Source of the DNA: Magnetospirillum aberrantis SpK
GTDB taxonomy: Bacteria > Pseudomonadota > Alphaproteobacteria > Rhodospirillales > Magnetospirillaceae
Length of the DNA: 64,000 nucleotides
Reading direction: 5' to 3'
Assembly: GCF_011022235.1 (NCBI RefSeq)
Contig: NZ_JAAIYP010000004.1
Coordinates: 62,001-126,000, forward strand
Shown here: piece by piece, positions 1 to 9,269 of the stretch
Position numbering within the stretch: position 1 is the first letter of the stretch
How the letters are laid out: each line of letters begins with the position of its first letter
The notes under the pieces: model-generated
Databases searched by the model: none
The model's input: only the letters and a program-made list of their open reading frames with translations
Told to the model about the DNA's origin: nothing
Made by a program: the position numbers and the translations under genes

Positions 1-462
1 GGCGAACCCGACCACCGCCTTGACCACGTTGGGATTGGTGCGCTCGTCCTCGATGGCGATCTCGGCCACCAGGGTCGAGAGGTCGACATCTGGATTCTCA
101 AGCGGCTGGAACACCGCGCGCACGATCTGGGGGTCGAGGGTCGGCAGGTCGCCCTGGACGTTGACCACCGCCCCATAGCGGCCTTCGGGGTCGACCTTCT
201 GCAACGCCTCCCACACCCGGTCCGAGCCCGAGGGATGACCGGGATCGGTCAGCACCGCCGTCCCGCCATGGGCGACGACCGCGTCGGCGATTTCCTGCTC
301 GGCGGCGGCCACCACCACCGGGCCGATACCGGCATCCACCGCGCGCCGCCACACCTGGACGATCATCGGCACGCCGTTGATGTCGGCCAACGGCTTGTTG
401 GGCAAACGGGTGGCGGCCAGACGGGCGGGAATGACGACGACGGGATCGAGACGCGAAGACAT
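1..462 (-). CDS. kdsB: 3-deoxy-manno-octulosonate cytidylyltransferase (partial, C-terminus outside window)
   Basis: CMP-Kdo synthetase activates Kdo with CTP for lipid A-core assembly in the cytosol. The visible 154 codons hold the N-terminal nucleotide-binding signature IPARLAATRLPNKPLA at about residues 11-26, then HPSGSDRV and VVNVQGDLP, which are characteristic of KdsB. The family is usually about 245 residues, so roughly 90 C-terminal residues lie beyond the left edge. The ATG at 460-462 begins MSSRLDPVVV. It diverges from the phosphatase gene at 601 across a 138-bp gap in which no convincing promoter was seen. Confidence 0.93.
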   Translation of the reverse strand, partial: MSSRLDPVVVIPARLAATRLPNKPLADINGVPMIVQVWRRAVDAGIGPVVVAAAEQEIADAVVAHGGTAVLTDPGHPSGSDRVWEALQKVDPEGRYGAVVNVQGDLPTLDPQIVRAVFQPLENPDVDLSTLVAEIAIEDERTNPNVVKAVVGFA

Positions 463-600
463 GGGAAACGGCCCTCAGGAGGAATACGCAAGACGGCAAC
501 CTTATCGTGCCGCCCGCACGCGCGCCAACGCCTTTCCCCTCTGGCCTTCCGCGCCGGATCGCGCCACACTCGGGCCGCGCAAGAAATCCTTGGGGGATCC

Positions 601-1398
601 ATGACCGCCGCCTGCACGCCTGGATTTGTCGTCCCGGCCGAGTTCGTCGCCCTGGCCGGGCGTCTGGCCGACGCCGCCCGCCCGGTGATCCGCAAGTATT
701 TCCGTACGCCGGTGACGGTGGACGACAAAGCCGATTCGAGCCCGGTCACCATCGCCGACCGCGAGGCCGAGGCGACCATGCGGGCCATCATTTCGGAAAC
801 TTTCCCCGAGCACGGCATCCTGGGCGAGGAACACGGCCGCCATAACACCGACGCCGAATGGGTGTGGGTTCTGGACCCCATCGACGGCACCAAGGCGTTC
901 ATCACCGGCAAGCCCAGCTTCGGCACGCTGATCGCCCTGGCCCATCGCGGCAAGCCGGTGCTGGGGGTGATCGACCAGGCCATCCTGGACGAACGCTGGC
1001 TGGGTGGCGCGGGCCATCCCACCACCTTGAACGGCCAGCCGGCGCGGGTGCGGGACTGCGATGCGCTGGCCAAGGCCTATGCCTATACCACCGGGCCGGA
1101 ATTCTTCGACGCCGACACCTTGCCGGCATGGAACCGCATCGCCGAACGGGTCAAACAGCCGCGTTATGGCTGCGATTGCTACGCCTATGCGTTGCTGACC
1201 TCGGGTTTCGTCGATCTGGTGGTCGAGGCCGGGCTCAAGCCCTATGACTATGCCGCCCTGGTGCCGGTGATCGAAAACGCCGGCGGCACCGTCACCGACT
1301 GGCTGGGGCAGCCGTTGACCATCGCTTCCGACGGCCGCGTCTGCGCCGCCGGCGACGCCCGCCTGCACGCCCTGGCGCTCGAGGTGCTGGCGGGATGA
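601..1398 (+). CDS. hisN: inositol monophosphatase family protein, probably histidinol-phosphatase (HisN type)
   Basis: A 265-residue Mg-dependent phosphatase of the inositol monophosphatase fold. The metal-binding motifs are GEEHG at residues 75-79 and DPIDGTKAF at 92-100, and the C-terminal KPYDYAAL matches the third metal motif. Alphaproteobacterial proteins of this length and pattern include the HisN-type histidinol-phosphatases acting at the penultimate step of histidine synthesis, but inositol-1-phosphate or other small sugar phosphates cannot be excluded by motif alone. The ATG at 601 is preceded by GGGGGATCC, a good ribosome site. Its stop overlaps the start of the solute-binding protein gene (ATGA), so it is probably co-transcribed with the yej genes. 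Confidence 0.8.
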   Translation: MTAACTPGFVVPAEFVALAGRLADAARPVIRKYFRTPVTVDDKADSSPVTIADREAEATMRAIISETFPEHGILGEEHGRHNTDAEWVWVLDPIDGTKAFITGKPSFGTLIALAHRGKPVLGVIDQAILDERWLGGAGHPTTLNGQPARVRDCDALAKAYAYTTGPEFFDADTLPAWNRIAERVKQPRYGCDCYAYALLTSGFVDLVVEAGLKPYDYAALVPVIENAGGTVTDWLGQPLTIASDGRVCAAGDARLHALALEVLAG

Positions 1399-3188
1399 GG
1401 GGAATCGCCGCGGCCGTCCTTGCCCTGATCTGCGCCACCACCCCCGCCTGGGGCGCCCCCCGCCACGGTATCGCCATGCACGGCGAGCCGAAATACCCGG
1501 CGGGCTTCAGCCATTTCGGCTACGTCAACCCCGACGCCCCCAAGGGCGGCGAGCTGCGCCTTGCCGACCAGGGCACCTTCGACAGCCTGAACCCGTTCAT
1601 CGCCAAGGGACAGACCCCGGCCGGGCTGACGGCACTGGTGTACCAGAGCCTGATGGTCGCCAACGCCGACGAGCCGTTTTCCATGTACGGCCTGATCGCC
1701 GAAAGCGTCGACACCCCCCCCGACCGGTCGTGGGCCACCTATGTCATCCGCAAGGAGGCACGCTGGCAGGACGGCACCCCCATCACCCCCGAGGACGTGG
1801 TCTTCTCGCTCGACATCCTGCGCGGCAAGGGCACACCCAATTACCGCTTTTACTATGCCGGGATCGAGAAAGCGGAAAAGGTCGGGCCGCGTTCGGTCAA
1901 GTTCACCTTCAAGCCCGGCGACAACCGCGAACTGCCGCTGATCATCGGCGAGATGCCGATCCTGCCCAAGCATGCCTGGGAGGGCCGCGCCTTCGATTCC
2001 ACCTCCCTGGAACGCCCGCTGGGCAGCGGCCCCTATCGCGTCGGCGCCTTCGAACCCGGCCGCTACATCGTCTATGAGCGCGATCCCGATTATTGGGCCG
2101 GGAATCTGGCCGTCCAACGCGGGCTCTACAATTTCGACCGCGTGCGTTTCGACTTCTACCGCGACGCCACCGTCGAGCTGGAGGCGTTGAAAGCCGGGGA
2201 ATTCGACTTCCGATCCGAGAGCGAAGCCAAGAAATGGGCCACCGCCTATGACGACTGGGCGGCGCTCAAGGACAGACGCGCCCGCAAGGAATGGCTGGAC
2301 GATTCCATGCCCAACGGCATGCAGGCCTTCGTCTACAACCTGCGCCGGCCGTTGTTCGCCGATGCCCGCGTCCGCCGGGCACTGGCCTATGCCTTCGACT
2401 TCGAATGGACCAACGCCACCTTGTTTTATGGCCAGTACCGGCGCAGCGACAGCTATTTCGCCCATTCCGAACTGGCCGCCACCGGATTGCCCGGCCCCGA
2501 CGAACTGAAGGTTTTGGAGCCGCTCAGGGACAAGATTCCGCCCGAGGTGTTCACCACCCCCTACCAACCGCCGGCCACCGATCCGGCCACCGGCATCCGC
2601 CCCAACCTGCGCGTCGCCATGAAGCTGTTGGAAGAGGCCGGCTGGCGGGTGGTGGACGGCAAGCTGGTCAAGGACGGCAAGCCGTTCCGCTTTGAAATCC
2701 TGTTGGTCCAGCCGGCGTTCGAGCGCGTCACCCTGCCCTTCGTGCGCAACCTCGCGCGATTGGGCATCGAGGCGCGGGTGCGCACCGTCGATTCCACCCA
2801 ATACACCAACCGCCTGCGCGACTTCGACTTCGACATGGTGGTGGGGAGCTGGGGGCAATCGGCGTCGCCCGGTAACGAACAGGCCATGTTCTGGAGCAGC
2901 CAGGCCGCCGACCAGCCGGGCAGCCGCAACGTGGGCGGCATCAAGAATCCGGCGGTGGACACCCTGGTCGACCTGGTGATCAGCGCCCCCGACCGCGAGC
3001 AGTTGGTGGCGCGCACCCGTGCGCTGGACCGGGTGCTGTTGTGGAACCATTACGTCATCCCGCAATGGTATCTGGGGGCCAGCCGGCTGGCCTATTGGGA
3101 CAAGTTCGGCCACCCGCCGGAGGTGCCGATGAAGGGCTACCAATTGTTCGCCTGGTGGGCGAAAAGCGCGGAAAAGAAGGGGAAATAG
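1395..3188 (+). CDS. yejA: periplasmic oligopeptide-binding protein of a YejABEF-type ABC transporter
   Basis: A 597-residue family 5 solute-binding protein. Residues 1-21 are a signal peptide (basic start, hydrophobic core, AWG-A cleavage region). The mature start with HGEPKYPAGFSHFGYVNPDAP and the GGELRLADQGTFDSLNPF stretch resembles YejA, which captures peptides such as microcin C for import; in Brucella and others Yej aids resistance to host peptides. It is the first transporter gene of a four-gene set, overlapping the upstream phosphatase by four bases and followed after three bases by the YejB permease. The substrate here is inferred from family only. Confidence 0.88.
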   Translation: MRGIAAAVLALICATTPAWGAPRHGIAMHGEPKYPAGFSHFGYVNPDAPKGGELRLADQGTFDSLNPFIAKGQTPAGLTALVYQSLMVANADEPFSMYGLIAESVDTPPDRSWATYVIRKEARWQDGTPITPEDVVFSLDILRGKGTPNYRFYYAGIEKAEKVGPRSVKFTFKPGDNRELPLIIGEMPILPKHAWEGRAFDSTSLERPLGSGPYRVGAFEPGRYIVYERDPDYWAGNLAVQRGLYNFDRVRFDFYRDATVELEALKAGEFDFRSESEAKKWATAYDDWAALKDRRARKEWLDDSMPNGMQAFVYNLRRPLFADARVRRALAYAFDFEWTNATLFYGQYRRSDSYFAHSELAATGLPGPDELKVLEPLRDKIPPEVFTTPYQPPATDPATGIRPNLRVAMKLLEEAGWRVVDGKLVKDGKPFRFEILLVQPAFERVTLPFVRNLARLGIEARVRTVDSTQYTNRLRDFDFDMVVGSWGQSASPGNEQAMFWSSQAADQPGSRNVGGIKNPAVDTLVDLVISAPDREQLVARTRALDRVLLWNHYVIPQWYLGASRLAYWDKFGHPPEVPMKGYQLFAWWAKSAEKKGK

Positions 3189-3191
3189 GGC

Positions 3192-4292
3192 ATGCTGGCC
3201 TATGTCCTGCGCCGTCTGGCGCTGATCCCGCTGACCTTGTTCGGCATCATGGCCGTCAACTTCGTCATCGTGCAACTGGCCCCCGGCGGCCCGGTCGAGC
3301 AGATGATCGCCCGCCTCGAAGGCACCGCCGGCGGCGAAACCCAACGCCTGTCCGGCGGCGGCGGCGAACTGGCGGGAGCGGCCCGCGCGGCGCGGGCCGG
3401 CGAGAACAGCGCCTATCGCGGCGCCCAGGGGCTTGACCCCGCCTTCGTCGCCGAGATCGAAAAACAGTTCGGTTTCGACAAGCCGGCGGGCGAACGCTTC
3501 GTCCAGATGCTGGGCAATTACATCCGCTTCGACTTCGGCAAGAGCTTCTACCGCGACACCTCGGTCATCGATTTGATCCTGGAAAAGATGCCGGTCTCCA
3601 TCTCGCTGGGATTGTGGACGACGCTGATCATCTATCTGGTGTCCATCCCGTTGGGCATCGTCAAGGCGCGGCGCGACGGATCGGCTTTCGACATCGCCAG
3701 CTCGTGGGCGATCATCGTCGGCTATGCGGTGCCGGGCTTCCTGTTCGCCATCTTGCTGATCATCGTCTTCGCCGGCGGCCGTTATCTGGCATGGTTCCCG
3801 CTGCGCGGGCTGACCGGCACCGATTGGGACTCGCTGTCCACCTTGGGCAAGATCGCCGATTATTTCTGGCATCTGACCTTGCCGGTCACCGCACTGGTGG
3901 TCGGCAGCTTCGCCAGCCTGACCATGCTGACCAAGAACTCGTTCCTGGAAGAGATCAACAAGCAATACGTGATCACCGCAAGGGCCAAGGGCTTGTCCGA
4001 AAACCGCGTCCTTTACGGCCACGTCTTCCGCAACGCCATGTTGCTGGTGGTGGCCGGCTTCCCCGCCGCCCTGGTCGGCATCCTGTTCGCCGGTTCGATC
4101 CTGATCGAGATCATCTTCTCGCTCGACGGCATCGGTCTGTTGGGATACGAGGCGGTGGTCAACCGCGATTATCCGGTGATGTTCGGCACCCTTTACATGT
4201 TCAGCCTTCTGGGGCTGGTGCTCAACCTGATCGGCGACCTGACCTACCACCTTGTCGATCCACGCATCGACTTCGGCAAGCGCGAGGTCTGA
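3192..4292 (+). CDS. yejB: peptide ABC transporter permease YejB
   Basis: A 366-residue inner-membrane permease. The first membrane helix is at about residues 9-30. A polar insertion at about 45-85 ([19 protein letters not shown]) is followed by the MetI-like permease domain from about residue 130 to the end, with the cytoplasmic coupling motif ITARAKGL that contacts the ATPase. The YejB subfamily is known for the long periplasmic segment before the core. The gene lies between the binding protein and YejE and is in the same operon. Confidence 0.9.
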   Translation: MLAYVLRRLALIPLTLFGIMAVNFVIVQLAPGGPVEQMIARLEGTAGGETQRLSGGGGELAGAARAARAGENSAYRGAQGLDPAFVAEIEKQFGFDKPAGERFVQMLGNYIRFDFGKSFYRDTSVIDLILEKMPVSISLGLWTTLIIYLVSIPLGIVKARRDGSAFDIASSWAIIVGYAVPGFLFAILLIIVFAGGRYLAWFPLRGLTGTDWDSLSTLGKIADYFWHLTLPVTALVVGSFASLTMLTKNSFLEEINKQYVITARAKGLSENRVLYGHVFRNAMLLVVAGFPAALVGILFAGSILIEIIFSLDGIGLLGYEAVVNRDYPVMFGTLYMFSLLGLVLNLIGDLTYHLVDPRIDFGKREV

Positions 4293-4294
4293 GG

Positions 4295-5320
4295 ATGAGG
4301 CTCTCTCCGCTCACCCGCCGCCGCCTCGACGCCTTTCGCCGCAACCGCCGCGGCTTCTGGGCGTTGTGGCTGTTCCTCGGGCTGTTCGTGCTGACGCTGG
4401 GCGCCGAGTTGGTGGCCAACGACCGGCCGCTGATGGTTGGCTATCAAGGCTCCTTGTATTTCCCGGTGTTCAAGGATTACCCCGAGGTGACGTTCGGCGG
4501 CGATTTCCTGACCTATACCGACTACCGCGACCCCTACATCGCGCAAAAGATCGCCGAAAACGGCTGGGCGCTGTGGCCGCCGCTGCGCCACGACCACCAA
4601 TCCATCTCCTATGACGTGACGCGCCCCCATCCCAGCCCGCCCTCGGCCGAGAACCCGCTGGGCACCGACGACCAGGGCCGCGACGTGCTGGCCCGGCTGA
4701 TCTATGGCTTGCGGCTGTCCATCCTGTTCGGCCTGACGCTGACGCTGGTCAGTTCGGCCGTCGGCGTCGCCGTCGGCGCGGTCCAGGGATATTTCGGCGG
4801 CCGCGTCGACCTGCTGGGGCAACGCTTTCTGGAAATCTGGGGCGGATTGCCGCAATTGCTGATCCTGATCATCGTCGCCAGCATGATCGCGCCGGGATTC
4901 TGGACGCTGCTGGGGGTGCTGGTGCTGTTCTCGTGGACATCGCTGGTGGGGGTGGTCCGCGCCGAGTTCCTGCGCGCCCGCAACTTCGACTATGTCCGCG
5001 CCGCCCAGGCGCTGGGCATGGACGACCTGCGGGTGATCATGCGCCACGTCCTGCCCAACGCCATGGTGGCGACGCTGACGTTCATGCCGTTCATCCTGTC
5101 CTCTTCCATCGTCTCGCTGACCGCGCTGGACTTCCTCGGGCTTGGCCTGCCGCCCGGTTCGCCGTCGCTGGGCGACCTGTTGGCCCAGGGCAAAGCCAAC
5201 CTTCAGGCGCCGTGGCTGGGCATCGCCGGCTTCGTGGTGGTGGCGGCGCTGCTGTCGCTTCTGGTGTTCGTCGGCGAGGCGGTGCGCGACGCGTTCGATC
5301 CCAGGAAAACCAACCAATGA
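4295..5320 (+). CDS. yejE: peptide ABC transporter permease YejE
   Basis: A 341-residue inner-membrane permease partner of YejB. An N-terminal helix (FWALWLFLGLFVLTLGAEL, about residues 19-37) is followed by a periplasmic region and, from about residue 140, the MetI-like domain with LGTDDQGRDVLARLIYG, typical of DppC/OppC-type permeases, and the coupling motif YVRAAQALG. The ATG at 4295 is two bases after the yejB stop and follows a GAGG ribosome site. The stop overlaps the start of the ATPase gene (ATGA). Confidence 0.9.
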   Translation: MRLSPLTRRRLDAFRRNRRGFWALWLFLGLFVLTLGAELVANDRPLMVGYQGSLYFPVFKDYPEVTFGGDFLTYTDYRDPYIAQKIAENGWALWPPLRHDHQSISYDVTRPHPSPPSAENPLGTDDQGRDVLARLIYGLRLSILFGLTLTLVSSAVGVAVGAVQGYFGGRVDLLGQRFLEIWGGLPQLLILIIVASMIAPGFWTLLGVLVLFSWTSLVGVVRAEFLRARNFDYVRAAQALGMDDLRVIMRHVLPNAMVATLTFMPFILSSSIVSLTALDFLGLGLPPGSPSLGDLLAQGKANLQAPWLGIAGFVVVAALLSLLVFVGEAVRDAFDPRKTNQ

Positions 5321-6951
5321 CCCAATCCCCCTCCATCCTCGAGGTCCGCGATCTCGCGGTATCGTTCGGACAAGGCGACGCCGAGGTTCGCGCGGTGCGC
5401 GGCGTGTCCTTCACCCTGGCACGCGGCGAGACCCTGGCCCTGGTCGGGGAATCGGGATCGGGCAAGTCGGTGACCGCGCTGTCGATCCTGCAATTGTTGC
5501 CGTACCCGCGCGCCTGGCATCCCTCCGGGTCGATCCGGCTGAACGGCCAGGAACTGGTGGGCGCGCCGGAACGCGCCTTGCGCGCCGTGCGCGGCAACCG
5601 CGTCGCCATGGTGTTCCAGGAACCCATGACCTCCCTGAACCCGCTGCATTCCATCGAAACGCAGGTCGGCGAGGTGCTGGAGATCCACAAGGGCCTGCGC
5701 GGCCCGGCCCGGCGTGACCGCGTGCTGGAACTGCTGCGGCTGGTGGGCATCCCCGAACCGGAAAAGCGCCTGGGGGCGTTGCCGCACGAACTTTCCGGCG
5801 GACAGCGCCAGCGGGTGATGATCGCCATGGCCCTGGCCAACGAGCCCGACATTCTGATCGCCGACGAACCGACTACGGCGCTGGACGTCACCATCCAGGC
5901 GCAGATCCTGGCCTTGCTGAAGGAGCTTCAGGGCCGTCTCGGCATGGCGTTGCTGTTCATCACCCACGATCTTGGCATCGTGCGCAAGATGGCCGACCGG
6001 GTCTCGGTCATGAACATGGGCGAGGTGGTGGAAAGCGGCCCGGCGGCGGAATTGTTCGCCGCCCCCCAACATCCCTATACCCGGCGCCTGTTGGCGGCCG
6101 AACCCAAGGGCAAGCCCAATGCCGCCCCCGCCGACGCCCCGGTGGTCATGGAGGCCCGCGACCTGCGCGTGTGGTTCCCGATCAAGAGCGGCCTGTTGCG
6201 CCGGACGGTGGCCCACATCAAGGCGGTGGACGGCATCTCGCTGTCCATCCGCCAGGGCCACACCATCGGCGTCGTCGGCGAATCGGGGTCGGGAAAGACC
6301 ACGCTGGGGCTGGCGCTGCTGCGGCTGATCGGGTCGAACGGCGCCATTTCCTTCGGTGGCGAGAACATCGCCGGCCTGTCGCCAAGCGCCCTGCGGCCAC
6401 GGCGGCGGCACATGCAGATGGTGTTCCAGGACCCCTATGGCTCGCTGAGCCCGCGCCTGTCGGTCGGCCAGATCGTCGGCGAGGGGCTGGAGGTGCACAA
6501 GATCGGTGCCGACAGCACCGAACGACGCGCCATCATCTCGCACGCGCTTGAGGAGGTGGGACTGGACCCCGCCACCCAGGACCGCTATCCGCACGAATTT
6601 TCCGGCGGCCAGCGGCAACGCATCGCCATCGCCCGCGCCCTGGTGCTCAAGCCCCGCTTCATGGTGCTGGACGAACCGACCAGCGCCCTCGACGTCTCGG
6701 TTCAGGCGCAGATCGTCGATTTGCTGCGCGACATCCAGGCTCGCCACGGCATCGCCTACCTGTTCATCAGCCACGACCTGCGGGTGGTGCGCGCCCTGGC
6801 CGACGACCTGATCGTCATGAAGGATGGCCGCGTGGTGGAGATGGGCGACGCCGCCAAGATGTTCACCCACCCCCAGACCGACTACACCAGGGCGCTGATG
6901 GCCGCCGCGTTCAACCTGGAGGCACTGGAGCCTAGCACCACAGCGCCTTAA
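5317..6951 (+). CDS. yejF: fused double-domain ABC ATPase YejF
   Basis: A 544-residue protein carrying two complete ABC ATPase domains in one chain, which energises the YejBE permease. Domain 1 has Walker A GESGSGKS (residues 44-51), signature LSGGQRQRVM and Walker B ILIADEPT. Domain 2 has Walker A GESGSGKTT near residue 322, signature FSGGQRQRIA and Walker B MVLDEPTSALD. The fusion of both ATPases is typical of YejF, in contrast to separate DppD and DppF. It starts inside the yejE stop. Its last 20 bases overlap the convergent ferredoxin-like gene. Confidence 0.92.
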   Translation: MTQSPSILEVRDLAVSFGQGDAEVRAVRGVSFTLARGETLALVGESGSGKSVTALSILQLLPYPRAWHPSGSIRLNGQELVGAPERALRAVRGNRVAMVFQEPMTSLNPLHSIETQVGEVLEIHKGLRGPARRDRVLELLRLVGIPEPEKRLGALPHELSGGQRQRVMIAMALANEPDILIADEPTTALDVTIQAQILALLKELQGRLGMALLFITHDLGIVRKMADRVSVMNMGEVVESGPAAELFAAPQHPYTRRLLAAEPKGKPNAAPADAPVVMEARDLRVWFPIKSGLLRRTVAHIKAVDGISLSIRQGHTIGVVGESGSGKTTLGLALLRLIGSNGAISFGGENIAGLSPSALRPRRRHMQMVFQDPYGSLSPRLSVGQIVGEGLEVHKIGADSTERRAIISHALEEVGLDPATQDRYPHEFSGGQRQRIAIARALVLKPRFMVLDEPTSALDVSVQAQIVDLLRDIQARHGIAYLFISHDLRVVRALADDLIVMKDGRVVEMGDAAKMFTHPQTDYTRALMAAAFNLEALEPSTTAP

Positions 6952-7561
6952 GGAACGCCTCCATGTGGAACGCGGCTTGTTCCGGCACATAGGCGTAATC
7001 CCGCCCCAAGGGACAGGCATGACGCGGCAGACAGCCGATGCCGCGGCATTCGCCGCCCGCTTCCAGATACGCCTTGCACTTCGGCACGTCATAGGGCACC
7101 GCCGCCGCTACCGGACAGGCGGCGGCGCAGGGTCTGTCGGCGCAACTGTCGCACGGGTTGGCCCCATCCGGGCGTGACGGCACCGCCACCGGGCCGTCGA
7201 AGGCCAAGGCACCGCGATAGGAATGCCACAGCCCGTATTGGGGATGGACCAGCACGCCCATGGGCGATGGATAAACCGCTTCCGCCGCCATGGCCCAGCG
7301 CTGGAACGGCAGGAAGGGCGGCCCGTCCTGGGGCAGCAGCGGCCGGGCGCCGAAACGCGCCGCCAAATCACCCATCACCCGCCGCGACCAATGGTCCAAG
7401 GGATCGGCCTCGTCCCGGCGCGCCGCCTGGAAATACGGCCAGAACGCCGAGCCGGCGGTACCGATCAAGACCACCGTGCCGAAATCGGGTGTCACCACCC
7501 CGCCACGCGCCAGCAAGCCGAACCCGGCCGCCGCATGGGCGACGTCGTCATAGCGCGTCAT
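6932..7561 (-). CDS. ferredoxin-like iron-sulfur protein of unknown role
   Basis: A 209-residue protein with a long N-terminal region without recognised motifs and a C-terminal half rich in cysteine. C137, C140, C145 and C149 form CxxCx4Cx3CP, a 4Fe-4S binding pattern. C162, C172, C177 and C183 could hold a second cluster, and the last residue is also Cys. The layout faintly resembles the ferredoxin portion of epoxyqueuosine reductase (QueG), but the cobalamin-binding part is not evident, so that name is not used. It may act in electron transfer. It converges on yejF, with which it overlaps by 20 bp. Confidence 0.7.
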   Translation of the reverse strand: MTRYDDVAHAAAGFGLLARGGVVTPDFGTVVLIGTAGSAFWPYFQAARRDEADPLDHWSRRVMGDLAARFGARPLLPQDGPPFLPFQRWAMAAEAVYPSPMGVLVHPQYGLWHSYRGALAFDGPVAVPSRPDGANPCDSCADRPCAAACPVAAAVPYDVPKCKAYLEAGGECRGIGCLPRHACPLGRDYAYVPEQAAFHMEAFLKALWC

Positions 7562-7665
7562 TTTCCCTCTTGCCGCATTTTTTCCGCCGGATCATGGCCC
7601 CCGCGCGCGTTCAATAATCGGGTATGGAGGATTTGGCCGCAAGAACCCTTACGCGCGGGGACGCC

Positions 7666-8313
7666 ATGAGCACCACCGTCACCTCCACCGATTCGTCCAC
7701 CTGGACCAGCCTGCAAACCCTGATCGCCGCCGCCGACGCCAACGGCGACGGCACGGTGTCGGAAACCGAGCTGGTGAGCGCCGTCACCGACGAATCCTCG
7801 TCCGTCGCCTCGGCCATCGTCACCGCCGCCGACAGCGACGGCGATGGCGCGGTGTCGCTGATGGAGTTCTCAAGCTTCGCCGACACCTTTTCCTCGGCCA
7901 CCGGCATGGCCTTGCTGTCGGCGCAGGAACAATCCTCGGCCGTGGTGTCGTTTTTCACCGGTCTCGACAGTGACGGCAGCGCCACGCTCGACAGCGACGA
8001 ACTGACCGCCGGCCTGACCGCCACCGAGGACAGCAGCGAAACCGAGGTCACCGTCACCGAGGAAGAGGAAACCAGCGAAAGCGAGGACACCTACACCGTA
8101 TCGGACGAGGTCCAGGCGTTGCTGGACGCCATCGACACCAATGGCGACGGCGCGTTCGACAAATCCGACGTGGCGTTGCGGGTGCTGGAAGCGGCCGGCG
8201 AGGCGGAATCCAAGAACGACGACGATTTGACGTCGTCGCTGGTGACCACGCTCGACGCCAACGGCGACGGCACCTTGTCCGACGAAGAACTGCAAGCGGC
8301 CGGTCTCGCCTGA
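7666..8313 (+). CDS. EF-hand calcium-binding protein
   Basis: A 215-residue acidic protein with five EF-hand calcium loops: residues 24-35 (DANGDGTVSETE), 56-67 (DSDGDGAVSLME), 101-112 (DSDGSATLDSDE), 157-168 (DTNGDGAFDKSD) and 197-208 (DANGDGTLSDEE). A Thr/Ser/Glu-rich linker occupies about 120-146. There is no clear signal peptide or membrane segment, so location is unknown; many bacterial EF-hand proteins are cytosolic calcium buffers or exported by type I secretion. The ATG at 7666 is preferred to one at 7624 because GCGGGGA lies at the right distance. An isolated single gene. Confidence 0.82.
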   Translation: MSTTVTSTDSSTWTSLQTLIAAADANGDGTVSETELVSAVTDESSSVASAIVTAADSDGDGAVSLMEFSSFADTFSSATGMALLSAQEQSSAVVSFFTGLDSDGSATLDSDELTAGLTATEDSSETEVTVTEEEETSESEDTYTVSDEVQALLDAIDTNGDGAFDKSDVALRVLEAAGEAESKNDDDLTSSLVTTLDANGDGTLSDEELQAAGLA

Positions 8314-8347
8314 GACCGGCCACCGTTCAGAACCGAAAGAAGCGGGA

Positions 8348-9262
8348 TCAGTCCGCCTTGATCAGCGTGCCGACGCCGTGCGGCGTGAACAGTTCCAGCA
8401 GCAGGGCGTGGGGCACCCGGCCGTCCAGGATGACGGCGGCATCGACGCCATTGGCCACCGCGTCCAGACAGGTTTCCACCTTGGGGATCATGCCGCCCGA
8501 AATGGTGCCGTCCTCGATGTAGCCCTTGACCTGGCTCGCGGTCATTTCCGGGATCAGGTTGCCGGCCTTGTCCAGCACGCCGGCGACGTCGGTCAGCATC
8601 AGCAGACGACGCGCGCCGGTGGCCCCGGCCACCGCGCCGGCCGCCGTGTCGGCGTTGATGTTGAAGGTCTCGCCGGCACCGCCCATGCCCACCGGAGCGA
8701 TCACCGGGATAACGTCGGATTCGCGGAAGAAATCCAGGATATGCGGGGTGATTTCCGCCGGTTCGCCGACGAAGCCCAGATCCAGCACCCTCTCGATGTT
8801 GGAATCCGGGTCCTTCTTGGTACGGCGCAGCTTGCGCGCACGGATCAGGTGGCCGTCCTTGCCCGACAGGCCGACGGCGAAACCGCCGGCTTCGTTGATG
8901 GCCGACACGATCTGCTTGTTGATCTTGCCCGACAGGATCATCTCGACCACCTCGACGGTGGCTTCGTCGGTGAAGCGCAGGCCATCGACGCGCGGAGTGT
9001 TGATGTCCAGCCGCTTGAGCATCTGGTCGATCTGCGGGCCGCCGCCATGGACCACCACCGGGTTGATGCCCACCTGCTTCAACAGCACGATGTCGCGGGC
9101 GAACAGCCGGAACAAATCGTCCGATTCCATGGCGTGGCCGCCGAACTTGATCACCAGCGTCTCGTCCGAGAACTGGCGCATGAACGGCAGCGCCTCGGAC
9201 AGGGTCTTGGCGCGTTCCAGCCAGGACGAACGGTCATGCAGGATGTCGGGCGAATCGCTCAT
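8348..9262 (-). CDS. argB: acetylglutamate kinase
   Basis: A 304-residue amino-acid kinase that phosphorylates N-acetylglutamate in arginine synthesis in the cytosol. Visible family motifs are [10 protein letters not shown] near residue 35, VVHGGGPQI and GLSGKDG, and [11 protein letters not shown] near the C-terminus, all typical of ArgB. The ATG at 9260-9262 ([10 protein letters not shown]) is chosen although the frame is open upstream, because that extra stretch overlaps the end of engB. It lies directly after engB in the conserved rpmH-yidC-engB-argB order of alphaproteobacteria. Confidence 0.93.
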   Translation of the reverse strand: MSDSPDILHDRSSWLERAKTLSEALPFMRQFSDETLVIKFGGHAMESDDLFRLFARDIVLLKQVGINPVVVHGGGPQIDQMLKRLDINTPRVDGLRFTDEATVEVVEMILSGKINKQIVSAINEAGGFAVGLSGKDGHLIRARKLRRTKKDPDSNIERVLDLGFVGEPAEITPHILDFFRESDVIPVIAPVGMGGAGETFNINADTAAGAVAGATGARRLLMLTDVAGVLDKAGNLIPEMTASQVKGYIEDGTISGGMIPKVETCLDAVANGVDAAVILDGRVPHALLLELFTPHGVGTLIKAD

Positions 9263-9269
9263 TTGGAGA

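Noticed and set aside
1248-4250. A 1000-residue open frame antisense to the yej genes
   Set aside because: It is rich in Gly, Gln, His and Arg with no motif and mirrors strong coding on the plus strand, a common result of high G+C third codon positions.
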